64,000 bases of DNA from positions 321,001 through 385,000 of the forward strand of contig NZ_CP011028.1 in NCBI RefSeq assembly GCF_002221525.1, written 5' to 3'. The DNA is from Pseudoalteromonas espejiana DSM 9414. GTDB lineage: Bacteria; Pseudomonadota; Gammaproteobacteria; Enterobacterales; Alteromonadaceae. Below the pieces are notes generated by a model. The model saw only the letters and a program-made list of their open reading frames with translations, made no database searches and was not told the origin of the DNA. The number at the start of each line of letters is the position of its first letter. Position 1 is the stretch's first letter. This document shows positions 15,673 to 26,019 of this stretch, piece after piece. Made by a program: the position numbers and the translations under genes.

Positions 15673-18381
15673 TTATTTTAATTTACCACAACACTGTTTG
15701 AATTTTTGACCTGAACCACAAGGACACGGATCATTACGGCCAACTTTTGGCTCTGTTCTAGCCATTACCGTTGCGCTTTGAGGTGCTTCGCCGCCTACGT
15801 GCTCAGCTTCTTCATGTTGGTACTCGCGAGGGGCATTTTCACTCTTACGGTGTTGCTCTTCTACTTTTTCAACATCTTCTTCTGCACGTACTTGTACTTT
15901 ACTTAAAATGCCAACTACATCAACTTTTAAGTTTTCAAGCATTTCAGAGAACAGCTCGAAAGACTCGCGTTTGTACTCTTGCTTAGGATTCTTTTGCGCG
16001 TAACCACGTAAGTGAATACCTTGGCGTAAGTGATCCATTGCAGCAAGGTGATCTTTCCAATGCTGATCAAGGCTTTGTAGCATAATCGCTTTTTCAAACT
16101 GGCGTAGTACAGAGTCGCCAACTTGCTCTTCTTTTTGCTTGTAAGCTTGCTCAACCGCTTGCTCAATACGTTCACGAAGTTTTTCTTCGTATAGTTTATT
16201 GTCATCAGCTAGCCATTGTGAAATTGGAAGCTCAATTAGGAAGTCTTGTTTCAAGCGCTCTTCAAGGCCTGGCACATCCCACATTTCAGCAAGGCTTTGT
16301 GGTGCAATGTATTGGTCAATAACACCCGCAAGCACGTCACCACGGATAGCCGTGATAGTTTCTGAAATATCGCCTTCTTCAAGTAGTTCGTTACGCTGAG
16401 AGTAAACAACACGACGTTGATCGTTTGCCACGTCATCGTATTCAAGCAGTTGCTTACGTACATCAAAGTTACGCGCTTCTACTTTACGTTGTGCGTTTTC
16501 AATTGCGCGGTTAACCCATGGATGCTCAATGGCTTCGCCGCGTTGCATGCCTAGTTTACGCATCATGTTAGTCATGCGCTCGCCGGCAAATATACGCATT
16601 AGCGCATCGTCCATCGATAAGTAAAAACGGCTAGAGCCGGCATCACCTTGACGACCAGAACGACCACGTAATTGGTTATCTATACGGCGCGATTCATGGC
16701 GCTCAGTACCAATAATATGTAAGCCGCCAGCATCAATTACTGCATCATGGCGAATTTTCCATGCGGCTTTAATTTCAGCAATTTGCTCATCTGTTGGATT
16801 TTCTAGTTTTTCAACTTCGCTGTTCCAATTGCCGCCAAGCACGATATCGGTACCACGACCGGCCATGTTAGTTGCAATAGTAACAGTGCCTGGTAAACCT
16901 GCATCCGATACGATGTCAGCTTCTTGCGCGTGAAATTTAGCATTAAGTACATTGTGCTTAATTTTTTCTTTGCGTAAAAACTGTGATAAATACTCAGAGC
17001 TTTCAATTGAAATAGTACCTACAAGCACAGGTTGTCCGCGCTCTTGGCAATCTTTAATATCAATTAAAATAGCTTCGTACTTTTCTTCTTGCGTTAGGTA
17101 AACTAAATCGGCGCGATCATCACGAATCATCGGCTTATTAGTTGGCATAACTACGGTATCTAGGCCATAAATTGACTGAAACTCAAATGCTTCAGTGTCG
17201 GCTGTACCTGTCATACCTGCTAACGTTTCGTATAAACGGAAGTAGTTTTGGAAAGTGATTGAAGCAAGTGTTTGGTTTTCGTTTTGAATTTTTACGCCTT
17301 CTTTAGCTTCAACAGCTTGGTGTAAACCTTCAGACCAACGACGACCTTCCATTGAGCGGCCAGTGTGCTCATCGATAATAATGACTTCGTTTTCTTTAAC
17401 AACGTAATCAACATCTTTTTGATAAAGCTTATGAGCACGCAGTGCTGCATATACATGGCTTAAAAGGGTAATGCTACTTGCAGAGTAAAGCGAGTCGCCT
17501 TCTTCAATTAAGTTACGTTCAGTTAATAAGTCTTCAACTTTAATTTGGCCGCGTTCAGTTAAATGAACTTGCTTAGACTTTTCGTCTATTGTGTAATCGC
17601 CATCGCCTTCAACACCTTCTTCGTCTTCTTTTTCTTGAAGCTCTAAAAGCGGCACTATTTTGTTGATTTCGATGTATAGCTCAGAGCTATCTTCAGCCGG
17701 ACCTGAAATAATAAGCGGTGTACGCGCTTCATCGATTAGGATTGAATCCACTTCATCCACTACTGCATAAAACAATGGACGCTGTACGCGCTCATCAATG
17801 CTAAATGCCATGTTGTCACGAAGGTAGTCAAAACCAAATTCGTTATTTGTACCGTAGGTAATGTCAGCAGTATAAGCTTGCTTTTTCTGCTGTGGCATCA
17901 TGCCAGGTACGTTACAGCCCACAGTTAGGCCTAAGAACTCAAATAACTCGCGGTTTGTTTCAGCATCACGTTTAGCAAGGTAGTCGTTCACGGTAATTAC
18001 GTGTACGCCTTTGCCTGTTAAGCCATTTAAATAGGCTGGAAGTGTTGCTGTTAGTGTTTTACCTTCACCGGTACGCATTTCTGCAATGCGACCTTGATGT
18101 AAAACCATACCACCTAATAGCTGTACGTCGAAGTGACGCATGCCATTTACACGCTTTGACGCTTCACGTACCACAGCAAATGCTTCTGGTAAAATGTCGT
18201 CAAGGCTTTGTCCGTTATCGTAACGTTCTCTAAACTCAGCTGTCTTAGCTCTTAAATCTTCATCAGAAAGCGCTTCTAATTGCGTTTCTAGCGCGTTGAT
18301 TAGCGCGACCGTCTTTCTTAGGTTTTTAATAGTGCGGTCATTGCGACTACCAAAAATCTTGGTAAATAAATTAGATATCAT
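15673..18381 (-). CDS. secA: Preprotein translocase ATPase SecA
   Basis: A 902-residue motor protein that drives preproteins through SecYEG. Walker A is [15 protein letters not shown] (about residues 101-115), the DEAD-type box is [15 protein letters not shown], and motif VI lies in [15 protein letters not shown]. The helical scaffold has [11 protein letters not shown]. The tail ends with a zinc-binding [14 protein letters not shown] that contacts SecB and the ribosome. All parts are complete. No SecM gene precedes it; its leader holds a 9-bp hairpin close to the start codon. Confidence 0.98.
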   Translation of the reverse strand: MISNLFTKIFGSRNDRTIKNLRKTVALINALETQLEALSDEDLRAKTAEFRERYDNGQSLDDILPEAFAVVREASKRVNGMRHFDVQLLGGMVLHQGRIAEMRTGEGKTLTATLPAYLNGLTGKGVHVITVNDYLAKRDAETNRELFEFLGLTVGCNVPGMMPQQKKQAYTADITYGTNNEFGFDYLRDNMAFSIDERVQRPLFYAVVDEVDSILIDEARTPLIISGPAEDSSELYIEINKIVPLLELQEKEDEEGVEGDGDYTIDEKSKQVHLTERGQIKVEDLLTERNLIEEGDSLYSASSITLLSHVYAALRAHKLYQKDVDYVVKENEVIIIDEHTGRSMEGRRWSEGLHQAVEAKEGVKIQNENQTLASITFQNYFRLYETLAGMTGTADTEAFEFQSIYGLDTVVMPTNKPMIRDDRADLVYLTQEEKYEAILIDIKDCQERGQPVLVGTISIESSEYLSQFLRKEKIKHNVLNAKFHAQEADIVSDAGLPGTVTIATNMAGRGTDIVLGGNWNSEVEKLENPTDEQIAEIKAAWKIRHDAVIDAGGLHIIGTERHESRRIDNQLRGRSGRQGDAGSSRFYLSMDDALMRIFAGERMTNMMRKLGMQRGEAIEHPWVNRAIENAQRKVEARNFDVRKQLLEYDDVANDQRRVVYSQRNELLEEGDISETITAIRGDVLAGVIDQYIAPQSLAEMWDVPGLEERLKQDFLIELPISQWLADDNKLYEEKLRERIEQAVEQAYKQKEEQVGDSVLRQFEKAIMLQSLDQHWKDHLAAMDHLRQGIHLRGYAQKNPKQEYKRESFELFSEMLENLKVDVVGILSKVQVRAEEDVEKVEEQHRKSENAPREYQHEEAEHVGGEAPQSATVMARTEPKVGRNDPCPCGSGQKFKQCCGKLK

Positions 18382-18407
18382 GATAAAACCGTTACAATGT
18401 ATTCTTT

Positions 18408-18428
18408 GTTAACCGAACGTCGGCTAAC
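18408..18428 (-). promoter_or_regulatory. Hairpin in the secA leader
   Basis: On the secA (minus) strand GTTAGCCGA and TCGGTTAAC pair over 9 bp, one of them G-U, around a 3-base loop, 27 bases upstream of the secA ATG. SecA synthesis is translationally controlled in E. coli through SecM; here no SecM-like ORF is seen, and this hairpin is the only visible structure in the leader. A regulatory role is inference. Confidence 0.4.
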
Positions 18429-18703
18429 CCATTTTTTACAATTGATAATTAATATGTACTTTTACATAACGTGTAGAACATATTAATTAGCAATTTTGTA
18501 TTAAAGGCCCATAAAGCGCTGTTTAATACGTGTCCTACTATACCAGACTCTGCCAAACAACAAACTATCTCAACTAAAAGATGTGTATTTAAAACAGAAA
18601 ATTTGATCTGATGCGCAAAAATCTAAATTTAATTGCGCTAAAAATAGCAGCAAGTTGTGAAGATATGGTGTTAAAAAATTTAAAAACAAGAGTGCTAAGG
18701 CGA

Positions 18704-18746
18704 GTGACCTTTGCTGGTTTAAATTCATTCAACTCACAAAGGTCAC
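18704..18746. other. Perfect 10-bp inverted repeat
   Basis: GTGACCTTTG and CAAAGGTCAC are separated by 23 bases. The arms are GC-balanced in an AT-rich region and no T run follows. It may be an operator pair or a remnant of a mobile repeat; it lies 30 bases from the larger palindromic element. Confidence 0.4.
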
Positions 18747-18776
18747 ATATACTAGGCGGGTAAGTTTTAGACTTAA

Positions 18777-18936
18777 TACCAATCCGCAATAATACTTAAT
18801 CACTTTTAGGGGCTAAACGTGTCGCTATCTGCGTTAAAAAATTCTCATTTAGAATAACTAAATAACGAATTTTTTGCCTAGTTATCAACACGTTTATCTA
18901 TCCTCAAAATTGCTCACTTAATTAAGCGGATTGGTA
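18777..18936. repeat. Palindromic intergenic repeat (MITE-like)
   Basis: Terminal inverted repeats TACCAATCCGC (18777-18787) and GCGGATTGGTA (18926-18936) bound a 160-base unit. Its centre (about 18836-18878) is itself a near-perfect palindrome: AAAAAATTC on one side and GAATTTTTT on the other, with related inner arms built on CATTTAG and CTAAATAACG. From memory, this type of sequence recurs between genes in Pseudoalteromonas genomes. It encodes nothing. Only one copy is seen in the window. Confidence 0.7.
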
Positions 18937-18964
18937 TAATAACCCGCCTTGCTGCTTTGTTTTT

Positions 18965-20992
18965 TTAAAGCTTAAACTGATTAACCGTTTTATTAAGTGC
19001 GATGGCCAAGTCACTTAAGTCTCGTGCTTCGTCTGCTAATATATGGGCGTGGTCAGCGGTACTGTTTACTAGTCCATTAATTGCTGCAAGGCTTGTGTTT
19101 ATGTCTTCTGCAACAACGGTTTGTTGTTCAGTTGAAGTCGCAATTTGATGGCTTTGGTCTTGTACTTTAGTAACCGATTGCGCAATGTTTTGCAGTGAGC
19201 TAAGTACTTCTTTTGTCTGCGATACTGAGCCTTCGGTTTGTTCTTGGCCTTGTAACATCATAACCGATGCTTGCTGTGCAATTTGTTGCAAACGAGAAAT
19301 CATATTACGAATATCGTCAGTAGATTCTTGCGTACGACTTGCGAGTGAGCGTACTTCGTCGGCTACTACGGCAAAGCCACGGCCGTGCTCGCCAGCTCGG
19401 GCGGCTTCAATCGCTGCATTAAGTGCGAGTAAGTTAGTTTGATCGGCAATTGAGTTAATTACATCAACTAATGCGCCAATATTATTACTTTCTTGCTCAA
19501 GGCCTGCGACTACTTTAGATGCTTCACCTATATGCAGTGCCAATTCTGTCATCACCGTTTGCGCTTGAGTAGAGCGGTTAGCTCCCTCAGCGGTAATGGC
19601 TTGCACTTCTTCAGCGGCGCTATTGGTGTGCTGTGCATTACGTGAAATTTCAAGTACGGTACTGGCCATTTCGGTAACGGCAGCGCTTACGCTATCTACT
19701 TGTTGTTTTTCTTGTTGAATCTCAGTGTTTGTTTGCGCTGATACGTTTCGTAATTGGGCTGCTGCATTGGTTAGTTGCTCGGCTTGTGCTGCAGTTTCTA
19801 GCATCATGGCACGGAGCTTATCAATAAAGGTATTCATATGATTTGCGAGCTGGCCCACTTCATCTTGGCTATCAATATTAATTTTTTGTGTTAAGTCGCC
19901 TTCGCCAGAGGCGATATCGCGCATAATATGGGTAAGTGTTGTAATAGGCTGTGAGATCATTTGGGTTGCCCACAATATCATCGCTAAAATAATCACTAAT
20001 ATGATAACAACAGCTGTGGTGGTTGTTGTTACTGCCTCATTAACAGGCGCTTCAATCATGCTTGTAGGAATAAGTAAACCTACATACCAATCTAAATAAG
20101 GTTGCTCTAGCTGTAAGCGGTGATATACCACGTAAAACTCTTCACCTTTTAACATAACAGTATGGCTACCATCGAGGTTATTACGCATTTGCGCATTGAG
20201 CTCTTTAAAGCCTGAGGTGTTGTTAAATTGGGTTTCTAGTCCATCAAGGCCTTCTTTTCCTTTCGGGCCTTCGTCAGTATTAGAAAGTTTATGGCCCGTT
20301 GCATTAGAAAAATGCACTACTTTTTGATTGCTATCGAGCAAAAAGCCATAACCTTGGCCATTAAAACGAATGTTTTCGACCATGTCGTTAATTTTATTGA
20401 GCTGTAAATCAACGCCGCCCATACCAATAAGTTTACGCTGCGCATTATAAACTGGTTGTTGTACAACGGCAGATGCCACACCTGTGGTTAAATCGACCGA
20501 AATAGGGCCAACGTAAAGCTTATTAATTTGCATAGCTTCTTGCCACCAACCACGCTTATATGCGTAATATGGTTGGCCGTTATAATGGCTGGTGCGCTCG
20601 TTTTCTTTAAAGTATTCGCCGGTTGTTGCTGAGGCAAAAAACGCCGACAATACGTTTTCGTCATTTGAGCTAATACGCACAAAATCTTGGTTTACTTCGT
20701 TGTAACCCGGCGCATTTTTAATTGACTGATCGCGAGTATCCCAATTTTCAAAAAAGTTTACTAAATGTGGGTTGTTCACAAAGGTTGAAACTAACTTACC
20801 GTACATTGCAAAGTAGCTTTGCATTGATAGTTGTTCGCTTTGTAGGTAGCTTTGCGCTTCGCGCTCTATGTTTACTCTGGAGAGGTTAGCAATGTGTTTT
20901 ACAAAAAATGTTGAAGCAATAATTAGCAAAATGGTGATGGTACCACCAATCAATAATAATATTTTCTTCCGTAATGATAAATTATTTAGCAT
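18965..20992 (-). CDS. Methyl-accepting chemotaxis protein with periplasmic dCACHE-type sensor
   Basis: A 675-residue transmembrane chemoreceptor. TM1 is about residues 11-31. A periplasmic domain of about 290 residues follows, with the Cache-type features [24 protein letters not shown] and [15 protein letters not shown]2 is about 325-347 ([14 protein letters not shown]), then HAMP ([19 protein letters not shown]) and a long coiled-coil signalling domain with the conserved tip [20 protein letters not shown]. The ligand is unknown, though this type of Cache domain often binds amino acids or small organic acids. No pentapeptide CheR tether is seen at the C terminus. It stands alone. Confidence 0.92.
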   Translation of the reverse strand: MLNNLSLRKKILLLIGGTITILLIIASTFFVKHIANLSRVNIEREAQSYLQSEQLSMQSYFAMYGKLVSTFVNNPHLVNFFENWDTRDQSIKNAPGYNEVNQDFVRISSNDENVLSAFFASATTGEYFKENERTSHYNGQPYYAYKRGWWQEAMQINKLYVGPISVDLTTGVASAVVQQPVYNAQRKLIGMGGVDLQLNKINDMVENIRFNGQGYGFLLDSNQKVVHFSNATGHKLSNTDEGPKGKEGLDGLETQFNNTSGFKELNAQMRNNLDGSHTVMLKGEEFYVVYHRLQLEQPYLDWYVGLLIPTSMIEAPVNEAVTTTTTAVVIILVIILAMILWATQMISQPITTLTHIMRDIASGEGDLTQKINIDSQDEVGQLANHMNTFIDKLRAMMLETAAQAEQLTNAAAQLRNVSAQTNTEIQQEKQQVDSVSAAVTEMASTVLEISRNAQHTNSAAEEVQAITAEGANRSTQAQTVMTELALHIGEASKVVAGLEQESNNIGALVDVINSIADQTNLLALNAAIEAARAGEHGRGFAVVADEVRSLASRTQESTDDIRNMISRLQQIAQQASVMMLQGQEQTEGSVSQTKEVLSSLQNIAQSVTKVQDQSHQIATSTEQQTVVAEDINTSLAAINGLVNSTADHAHILADEARDLSDLAIALNKTVNQFKL

Positions 20993-21109
20993 GAGTGTAC
21001 GTATTATTGTTATTTAGTAAGGTTATATCTAATCATATCTTACGTTAAATCTCTATGAAGTTAGATAAAAACCACTAATTATGCGTTTAAAATGAAGGGT
21101 TATGCAAAA

Positions 21110-21880
21110 ATGGAAACAAAAGCTAATAAATTAGTAGTATTAGGAGCTGGCTGGCTTGGTCATACTTTGTGCGTACAGGCTGAGCAAGCTGGCTGGAGTG
21201 TTCAAGGCACACACCGAAGTGATGAGCATAGCGATGATTTTCAGCGCCAATTTGTACTTACAAATGGCGAACTTAAACATCAAGTAGATTTACGCGATGC
21301 TTACTGGGTATGCGCTATACCTCCACGTAGCCGCCATAGCGAAAGTAATTATTCTGAAACGTTAACTGCAGCACTTAATCTTGCTAAGCAGTTAAATTCA
21401 AAAGGCTTTATTTTATGTTCATCTACCGGGGTGTACGACCAAGAACCCGGAATTTACACAGAAAGTAGTGATATTTCGTGCACAAATGAGCGCCAAATAA
21501 AACTATTCGATGCTGAAGAGCAGGTATTAGAACAAGATGGTAAAGTGCTGCGTTTAGCGGGTTTAGTTGGGCCAAATCGTGAACCAGGACGATTTGTTGC
21601 AGGTAAAGAGTTAAACACATCGAGCCAACAAGTAGTTAATATGGTACACCAACAAGATGTAATAAACGCTATTTTTGCGGTAATGAACAACTTTAATGCA
21701 GGGCAAAATATTTACAATGTGGTTAACCCTTCACACCCAACTAAAGCGAATTATTATGCACAAAAGTGTGAAGAGCATGGCGGCGAAATGCCCACTTTTA
21801 CAAGTGATGATTCGGCTGAGCGCAAGGTGTTGGGCTCAGCCATTGAAGCGTTAGGGTTTAGTTATCAGCACACAATTTAA
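21110..21880 (+). CDS. Extended-SDR (YeeZ-like) NAD(P)-binding protein
   Basis: A 256-residue Rossmann-fold protein. The N-terminal [14 protein letters not shown] (GxGxxG) binds the cofactor; [15 protein letters not shown] supplies the Ser and Tyr of the SDR active site, and [16 protein letters not shown] follows. The layout resembles E. coli YeeZ, a predicted epimerase or dehydratase of unknown substrate. I prefer the ATG at 21110, with AAGGG 10 bases upstream; an in-frame ATG at 21092 would add six residues. It converges on hutH and the two stop codons overlap within a hairpin. Confidence 0.75.
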   Translation: METKANKLVVLGAGWLGHTLCVQAEQAGWSVQGTHRSDEHSDDFQRQFVLTNGELKHQVDLRDAYWVCAIPPRSRHSESNYSETLTAALNLAKQLNSKGFILCSSTGVYDQEPGIYTESSDISCTNERQIKLFDAEEQVLEQDGKVLRLAGLVGPNREPGRFVAGKELNTSSQQVVNMVHQQDVINAIFAVMNNFNAGQNIYNVVNPSHPTKANYYAQKCEEHGGEMPTFTSDDSAERKVLGSAIEALGFSYQHTI

Positions 21881-21889
21881 TGTGCTGAT
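21864..21889. terminator. Hairpin spanning the overlapping stop codons of the SDR gene and hutH
   Basis: Arms ATCAGCACA and TGTGCTGAT are perfectly complementary (9 bp) around an 8-base loop that holds both stop codons. No strong T run follows on either strand, so it would be a weak terminator but a good 3' stabilising structure for both convergent mRNAs. Confidence 0.45.
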
Positions 21890-23412
21890 GGCAACGGGTT
21901 ATCAATAACAAAGTCACACAATACACCCTGCGCTAAAAGCCTATTTGCAGATTCAATATCAGGGGCAAAATAGCGGTCTTGGTCGTAGTAGCTAACATGC
22001 TCGCGTAGTAATGCTTTGGCTTTTTCTACTTGCTTCGATGCTTTAAGTGGTGCTCTAAACTCAAGCCCTTGGGCAGAGGCTAGCCATTCAATAGCCAATA
22101 CGCCTTGGGTGTTATTGGCCATTTCATTTAAGCGCCTAGCGGCGAAGGTTGCCATAGAGACATGATCTTCTTGGTTTGCCGAAGTCGGTAAGCTGTCTAC
22201 AGAAGCTGGATGCGCGAGTGATTTGTTTTCTGATGCAAGTGCGGCGGCGGTTACTTGGGCAATCATAAAGCCAGAATTTACCCCGCCGTTTTCTACTAAA
22301 AAGGGTGGCAAGGTTGAAAGGTTTGAATCAATTAGCAAGGCTATGCGTCGCTCGGCCAAGGCGCCAATTTCGGCAATTGCGATTGCTAAATTATCAGCTG
22401 CCATGGCCACAGGCTCTGCATGAAAGTTTCCACCTGAAATAATATCGCCGACATCTGCAAACACTAGCGGGTTATCGGTCACCCCGTTTGATTCACATAA
22501 AAGGACCTCTGCGGCTTGGCGTATTTGTGTTAAACATGCGCCGAGTACCTGAGGCTGGCAACGTAAGCAGTAAGGGTCTTGTACTTTTTCACAATTTACG
22601 TGGGATTGACTAATTTCAGAGTGTTCACTGAGTAGCTCTCTAAATACGTGAGCTGTATCTATTTGCCCGCGCTGACCTCGAATATCATGAATACGGGCGT
22701 CAAATGGTGCACGGCTCCCTTTCGCGGCTTCAATACTTATAGCGCCAATAACGCAGCTTTGCGCGTATAAATTCTCGGCTCTAAATAAACCTTGTAATGC
22801 AAATGCCGTAGACGCTTGCGTGCCATTTAATAACGCTAAACCTTCTTTTGCAGCAAGTGTAAGGGGTTCAAGCCCTGCTATTTTTAGACCTTGGCTTGCG
22901 CTAATAACCTCGCCTTGATAGCGCATTTGGCCTTCGCCTAATAGCACCAAGCACATGTGGGCTAGGGGGGCTAAATCGCCCGATGCGCCAACAGACCCTT
23001 TTTTTGGCACGCACGGGTACATTTCACTTTTTAATAGCTGCATAAAAAACTGAATGACTTGCAAGCGAATACCTGAGTAGCCGCGCGAAAGCGAATTTAC
23101 TTTAAGGGTGATCATCAGCCTTACGGTACTGTCATCCATGTATTCGCCAATACCCGCAGCATGCGAAAGAACAATGCTGCGCTGAAGTAACTCAAGTTCG
23201 CTATCGGCTATTTTTGTATTGGCTAATAATCCAAACCCTGTATTAATTCCGTATACGGTGCGATGCTCGTTTATTACATTTTGAACGGTTTGTGCACTGG
23301 CTGCTATTTGCGACTCGGCGCTGTTTGCTAAGCTTAAATTAACGGCCGAATCATTAATTTTTCTCAGTGTGTTTAAATCAAGGTGCCCAGGTGTGAGAGT
23401 GTGTGAAATCAT
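21877..23412 (-). CDS. hutH: Histidine ammonia-lyase
   Basis: A 511-residue enzyme that deaminates L-histidine to urocanate, the first step of histidine degradation. The self-forming MIO cofactor site is the Ala-Ser-Gly in [15 protein letters not shown] (about residues 140-154). [17 protein letters not shown] carries the catalytic Tyr, and [18 protein letters not shown] and NQEDHVSM are also present. The reading frame is open 38 codons further upstream into hutU, but the ATG at 23412 is the family start and lies 2 bases after the hutU stop. It is the second gene of a hutU-hutH operon under HutC. Confidence 0.97.
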   Translation of the reverse strand: MISHTLTPGHLDLNTLRKINDSAVNLSLANSAESQIAASAQTVQNVINEHRTVYGINTGFGLLANTKIADSELELLQRSIVLSHAAGIGEYMDDSTVRLMITLKVNSLSRGYSGIRLQVIQFFMQLLKSEMYPCVPKKGSVGASGDLAPLAHMCLVLLGEGQMRYQGEVISASQGLKIAGLEPLTLAAKEGLALLNGTQASTAFALQGLFRAENLYAQSCVIGAISIEAAKGSRAPFDARIHDIRGQRGQIDTAHVFRELLSEHSEISQSHVNCEKVQDPYCLRCQPQVLGACLTQIRQAAEVLLCESNGVTDNPLVFADVGDIISGGNFHAEPVAMAADNLAIAIAEIGALAERRIALLIDSNLSTLPPFLVENGGVNSGFMIAQVTAAALASENKSLAHPASVDSLPTSANQEDHVSMATFAARRLNEMANNTQGVLAIEWLASAQGLEFRAPLKASKQVEKAKALLREHVSYYDQDRYFAPDIESANRLLAQGVLCDFVIDNPLPSAH

Positions 23413-23414
23413 GA

Positions 23415-25088
23415 CTATTCCTTGTTTAGCATAGGTAAATCTAGGTGTTGTTCTTTGGCACAATTTTTTGCAATGTCGTAACCTGCATCGGCGTGGCGCA
23501 TTACGCCTGTGGCGGGGTCGTTCCAAAGCACGCGCCCTATTCGCTCTTTTGCTTCGTTACTGCCGTCGGCCACAATCACTACGCCTGAGTGTTGGCTAAA
23601 TCCCATTCCTACGCCGCCGCCATGATGCAGCGACACCCATGTAGCACCACCTGCGGTGTTTAATAAGGCATTAAGTAAAGGCCAATCTGATACAGCATCT
23701 GAGCCATCTAGCATGCTTTCGGTTTCTCTGTTGGGGCTGGCAACAGAACCCGAATCGAGGTGATCACGGCCAATAACAACAGGGGCTTTGAGTTCACCAT
23801 TTTTAACCATCTCGTTAAAAGCGATGGCAAGGCGGGCTCTATCTTTCAAACCGACCCAACAAATGCGAGCAGGTAACCCTTGAAATTGAATGCGCTCGCG
23901 CGCCATATCTAGCCAATTATGCAAATGTTTATCATCGGGAATAAGTGCTTTTACTTTCGCGTCAGTTTTGTAAATATCTTCTGGGTCACCAGAGAGTGCA
24001 ACCCATCTAAATGGGCCTATACCTTCGCAAAATAAAGGGCGAATATAAGCCGGTACAAAACCAGGGAAGTCAAACGCGTTAGTGACTCCTTCATCAAATG
24101 CCATTTGGCGAATATTATTACCGTAATCGGTTGTTGCAGCGCCTGCTTTTTGTAGCGCTAACATGGCTTTTACTTGCACAGCCATTGATTGTTTTGCGGC
24201 TTTTACAACTGTTTGTGGCGCTTGCTCTCGCATTTTTGCCGCGTGCTCCATACTCCAGCCTTGCGGCAAGTAGCCATTTAGTGGGTCGTGTGCTGAGGTT
24301 TGGTCGGTTACAATATCGGGCGTAATATTGCTGGCAGCAAGCGCTGTAAATACATCGGCTGCATTACCGAGTAAACCCACCGATAACGCTTCCCCTTTTA
24401 CACAGGCATCGGTAATTAATTGCAGTGCATGTTCAAGGTTTGTGGCTTTTACATCAACGTATCCCGTTTTAATACGAAAATCGATACGGGTTTCGTCGCA
24501 TTCAACTACTAAGGCGCTAAAGCCTGCCATAGTTGCAGCTAAAGGTTGAGCACCACCCATACCGCCAAGCCCGCCGGTTAATACCCATTTACCTTTTGCA
24601 TTACCCACAAAGTGTTGTTTTGCCATAGCAACAAAGGTTTCGTAAGTGCCTTGAACTATGCCTTGCGAGCCAATATAAATCCAAGAGCCTGCCGTCATTT
24701 GCCCGTACATCATCAACCCTTTTTTATCGAGCTCGTTAAAGTGCTCCCAATTTGCCCAGTGTGGCACTAGGTTTGAATTGGCAATAAGAACGCGCGGTGC
24801 ATTGCTGTGGGTTTTAAATACGCCTACCGGTTTACCCGATTGTACAAGGAGGGTTTCGTCGCTTTCGAGTCTATCGAGTGTGTCTATAATATTATCAAAA
24901 CTAGGCCAATCGCGCGCAGCTCGACCAATGCCACCATATACCACAAGTGAATGCGGGTGTTCTGCAACATCGGGGTCTAAGTTATTCATAAGCATGCGTT
25001 TAGCAGCTTCTGTTTGCCAACTTTTGGCACTAATTTTATCGCCATGGGGTGCACGTATAACACGCGTTTTGTCTAATCGATTGTCCAT
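23415..25088 (-). CDS. hutU: Urocanate hydratase (urocanase)
   Basis: A 557-residue NAD-dependent enzyme that hydrates urocanate to imidazolonepropionate. The NAD-binding regions [16 protein letters not shown] and [19 protein letters not shown] are present. Near residue 410 is the active-site Cys region [15 protein letters not shown], and [20 protein letters not shown] is also typical. The ribosome site CAGGAG is 7 bases before the ATG. A HutC-type palindrome (25100-25113) lies directly upstream, so the operon hutU-hutH is likely repressed there. Confidence 0.97.
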   Translation of the reverse strand: MDNRLDKTRVIRAPHGDKISAKSWQTEAAKRMLMNNLDPDVAEHPHSLVVYGGIGRAARDWPSFDNIIDTLDRLESDETLLVQSGKPVGVFKTHSNAPRVLIANSNLVPHWANWEHFNELDKKGLMMYGQMTAGSWIYIGSQGIVQGTYETFVAMAKQHFVGNAKGKWVLTGGLGGMGGAQPLAATMAGFSALVVECDETRIDFRIKTGYVDVKATNLEHALQLITDACVKGEALSVGLLGNAADVFTALAASNITPDIVTDQTSAHDPLNGYLPQGWSMEHAAKMREQAPQTVVKAAKQSMAVQVKAMLALQKAGAATTDYGNNIRQMAFDEGVTNAFDFPGFVPAYIRPLFCEGIGPFRWVALSGDPEDIYKTDAKVKALIPDDKHLHNWLDMARERIQFQGLPARICWVGLKDRARLAIAFNEMVKNGELKAPVVIGRDHLDSGSVASPNRETESMLDGSDAVSDWPLLNALLNTAGGATWVSLHHGGGVGMGFSQHSGVVIVADGSNEAKERIGRVLWNDPATGVMRHADAGYDIAKNCAKEQHLDLPMLNKE

Positions 25089-25099
25089 GTTTTACTCCT

Positions 25100-25113
25100 G
25101 TTATATATACAAG
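25100..25113. promoter_or_regulatory. HutC operator of hutUH
   Basis: GTTATATATACAAG differs from the perfect palindrome CTTGTATATACAAG found in front of hutI at only 2 of 14 positions. It lies 12 bases upstream of the hutU start codon, just before the ribosome site, where repressor binding would block transcription. Confidence 0.75.
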
Positions 25114-25200
25114 GTAATCGGCTTTAAAAAAACGCCTTTTAAAGCGTTTTTATATGTAATCTGAATTGTGTTGATATAAGTTTTTATTTTTGAATTCAGG

Positions 25201-25908
25201 TTATTTTTTAAATGTTAAATGCCCACCTAAGCGGTATTTACTCCCAGGTGATACAAGGCGTGCAAAGCTTACAATGCCTTTTGTAGACCAAGTGCGGCGA
25301 ATGACCTGTAAGCAAGGCTCTTCGTTGTACAAATTAAGCCACTGACACATTTCATCGTTGGGCATAACTGCCTCTACAGTATGGCGGGCCTGCGTAAGTG
25401 GAGCCACGCTCGATAAATACTCGTGCGGAGTAAGTGTTGTAAAGTCTTGCTGTAAGTAACCTTTTGCAAGATCTGGATTTACAAAGCGCTCTTCAACTTG
25501 CAGTGGCTTATCATTTTCATTGTGCACAAGCACACTGCGATAAACCACACTGTCTACCTCAACACCCAGTGCAATGGCAATTGGTGCCACAGCATTAATA
25601 GATTCAAGCACGTGCACACTGCAGCTGTAATGACCATTTCGCTCTTTTACTTCATCAGCAATATTTTTAATTTCTAATAATGACGATTGCGATTTAAAAC
25701 TTGCTACAAATGTACCTAGGCCTTGGCTACGGGTTAAAATGCCTGCATCGGTCAACTCGCTTAAAGCGCGTCGTGCTGTCATTCTGCTTACACTAAATTG
25801 GCTGCTAAGCTCGTTTTCAGACGGCACTCTTTGATTTTCTTGCCATGCACCGCTTTTAATTTTATCGACAATAAACTGTTTTATTTGAGCAAATTTAGGT
25901 GTGGTCAT
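25201..25908 (-). CDS. hutC: Histidine utilisation repressor HutC (GntR family)
   Basis: A 235-residue repressor. An N-terminal winged helix (residues 5-70, RVPSENELSSQFSVSRMTAR followed by RRALSELTDAGILTRSQG) is followed by a UTRA ligand-binding domain (about 90-230) with VVYRSVLVHNENDKPLQVEE. HutC releases DNA when it binds urocanate. It lies between hutUH and hutI, divergent from hutI. The palindrome in the shared intergenic region implies autoregulation as well as control of hutI. Confidence 0.95.
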   Translation of the reverse strand: MTTPKFAQIKQFIVDKIKSGAWQENQRVPSENELSSQFSVSRMTARRALSELTDAGILTRSQGLGTFVASFKSQSSLLEIKNIADEVKERNGHYSCSVHVLESINAVAPIAIALGVEVDSVVYRSVLVHNENDKPLQVEERFVNPDLAKGYLQQDFTTLTPHEYLSSVAPLTQARHTVEAVMPNDEMCQWLNLYNEEPCLQVIRRTWSTKGIVSFARLVSPGSKYRLGGHLTFKK

Positions 25909-25962
25909 TATGTTGTGTATTGGTATTTAAAAGTCACTGTTTAATAAAGATGGCATAATTAT

Positions 25963-25976
25963 CTTGTATATACAAG
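25963..25976. promoter_or_regulatory. HutC operator between hutC and hutI
   Basis: A perfect 14-bp palindrome, CTTGTATATACAAG, containing TGTATATACA, the known core of HutC sites in pseudomonads. It is 54 bases from the hutC start and 43 from the hutI start, so one site could repress both. Confidence 0.85.
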
Positions 25977-26019
25977 GTGTGTTGTTAGACTGTATTTTAA
26001 GCAAGTTAGGGAATTAAAT

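Larger units (their letters stand above)
18382..18964. other. Long intergenic region between secA and a chemoreceptor gene
   Basis: This 583-base stretch has no convincing gene. From the secA side it contains the secA leader hairpin (18408-18428), AT-rich DNA, a 10-bp inverted repeat (18704-18746) and a roughly 160-base palindromic repeat element (18777-18936). A 66-codon minus-strand reading frame at 18589-18789 starts inside the repeat, has no good ribosome site and no family signature. Confidence 0.7.

Noticed and set aside
18589..18789. 66-codon frame upstream of secA as a SecM analogue
   Set aside because: It begins inside the palindromic repeat, is about 200 bases from secA, and lacks a signal peptide and an arrest-type C terminus.
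24778..25164. 128-codon plus-strand frame opposite hutU
   Set aside because: Antisense to a strongly conserved gene, no ribosome site or domain.
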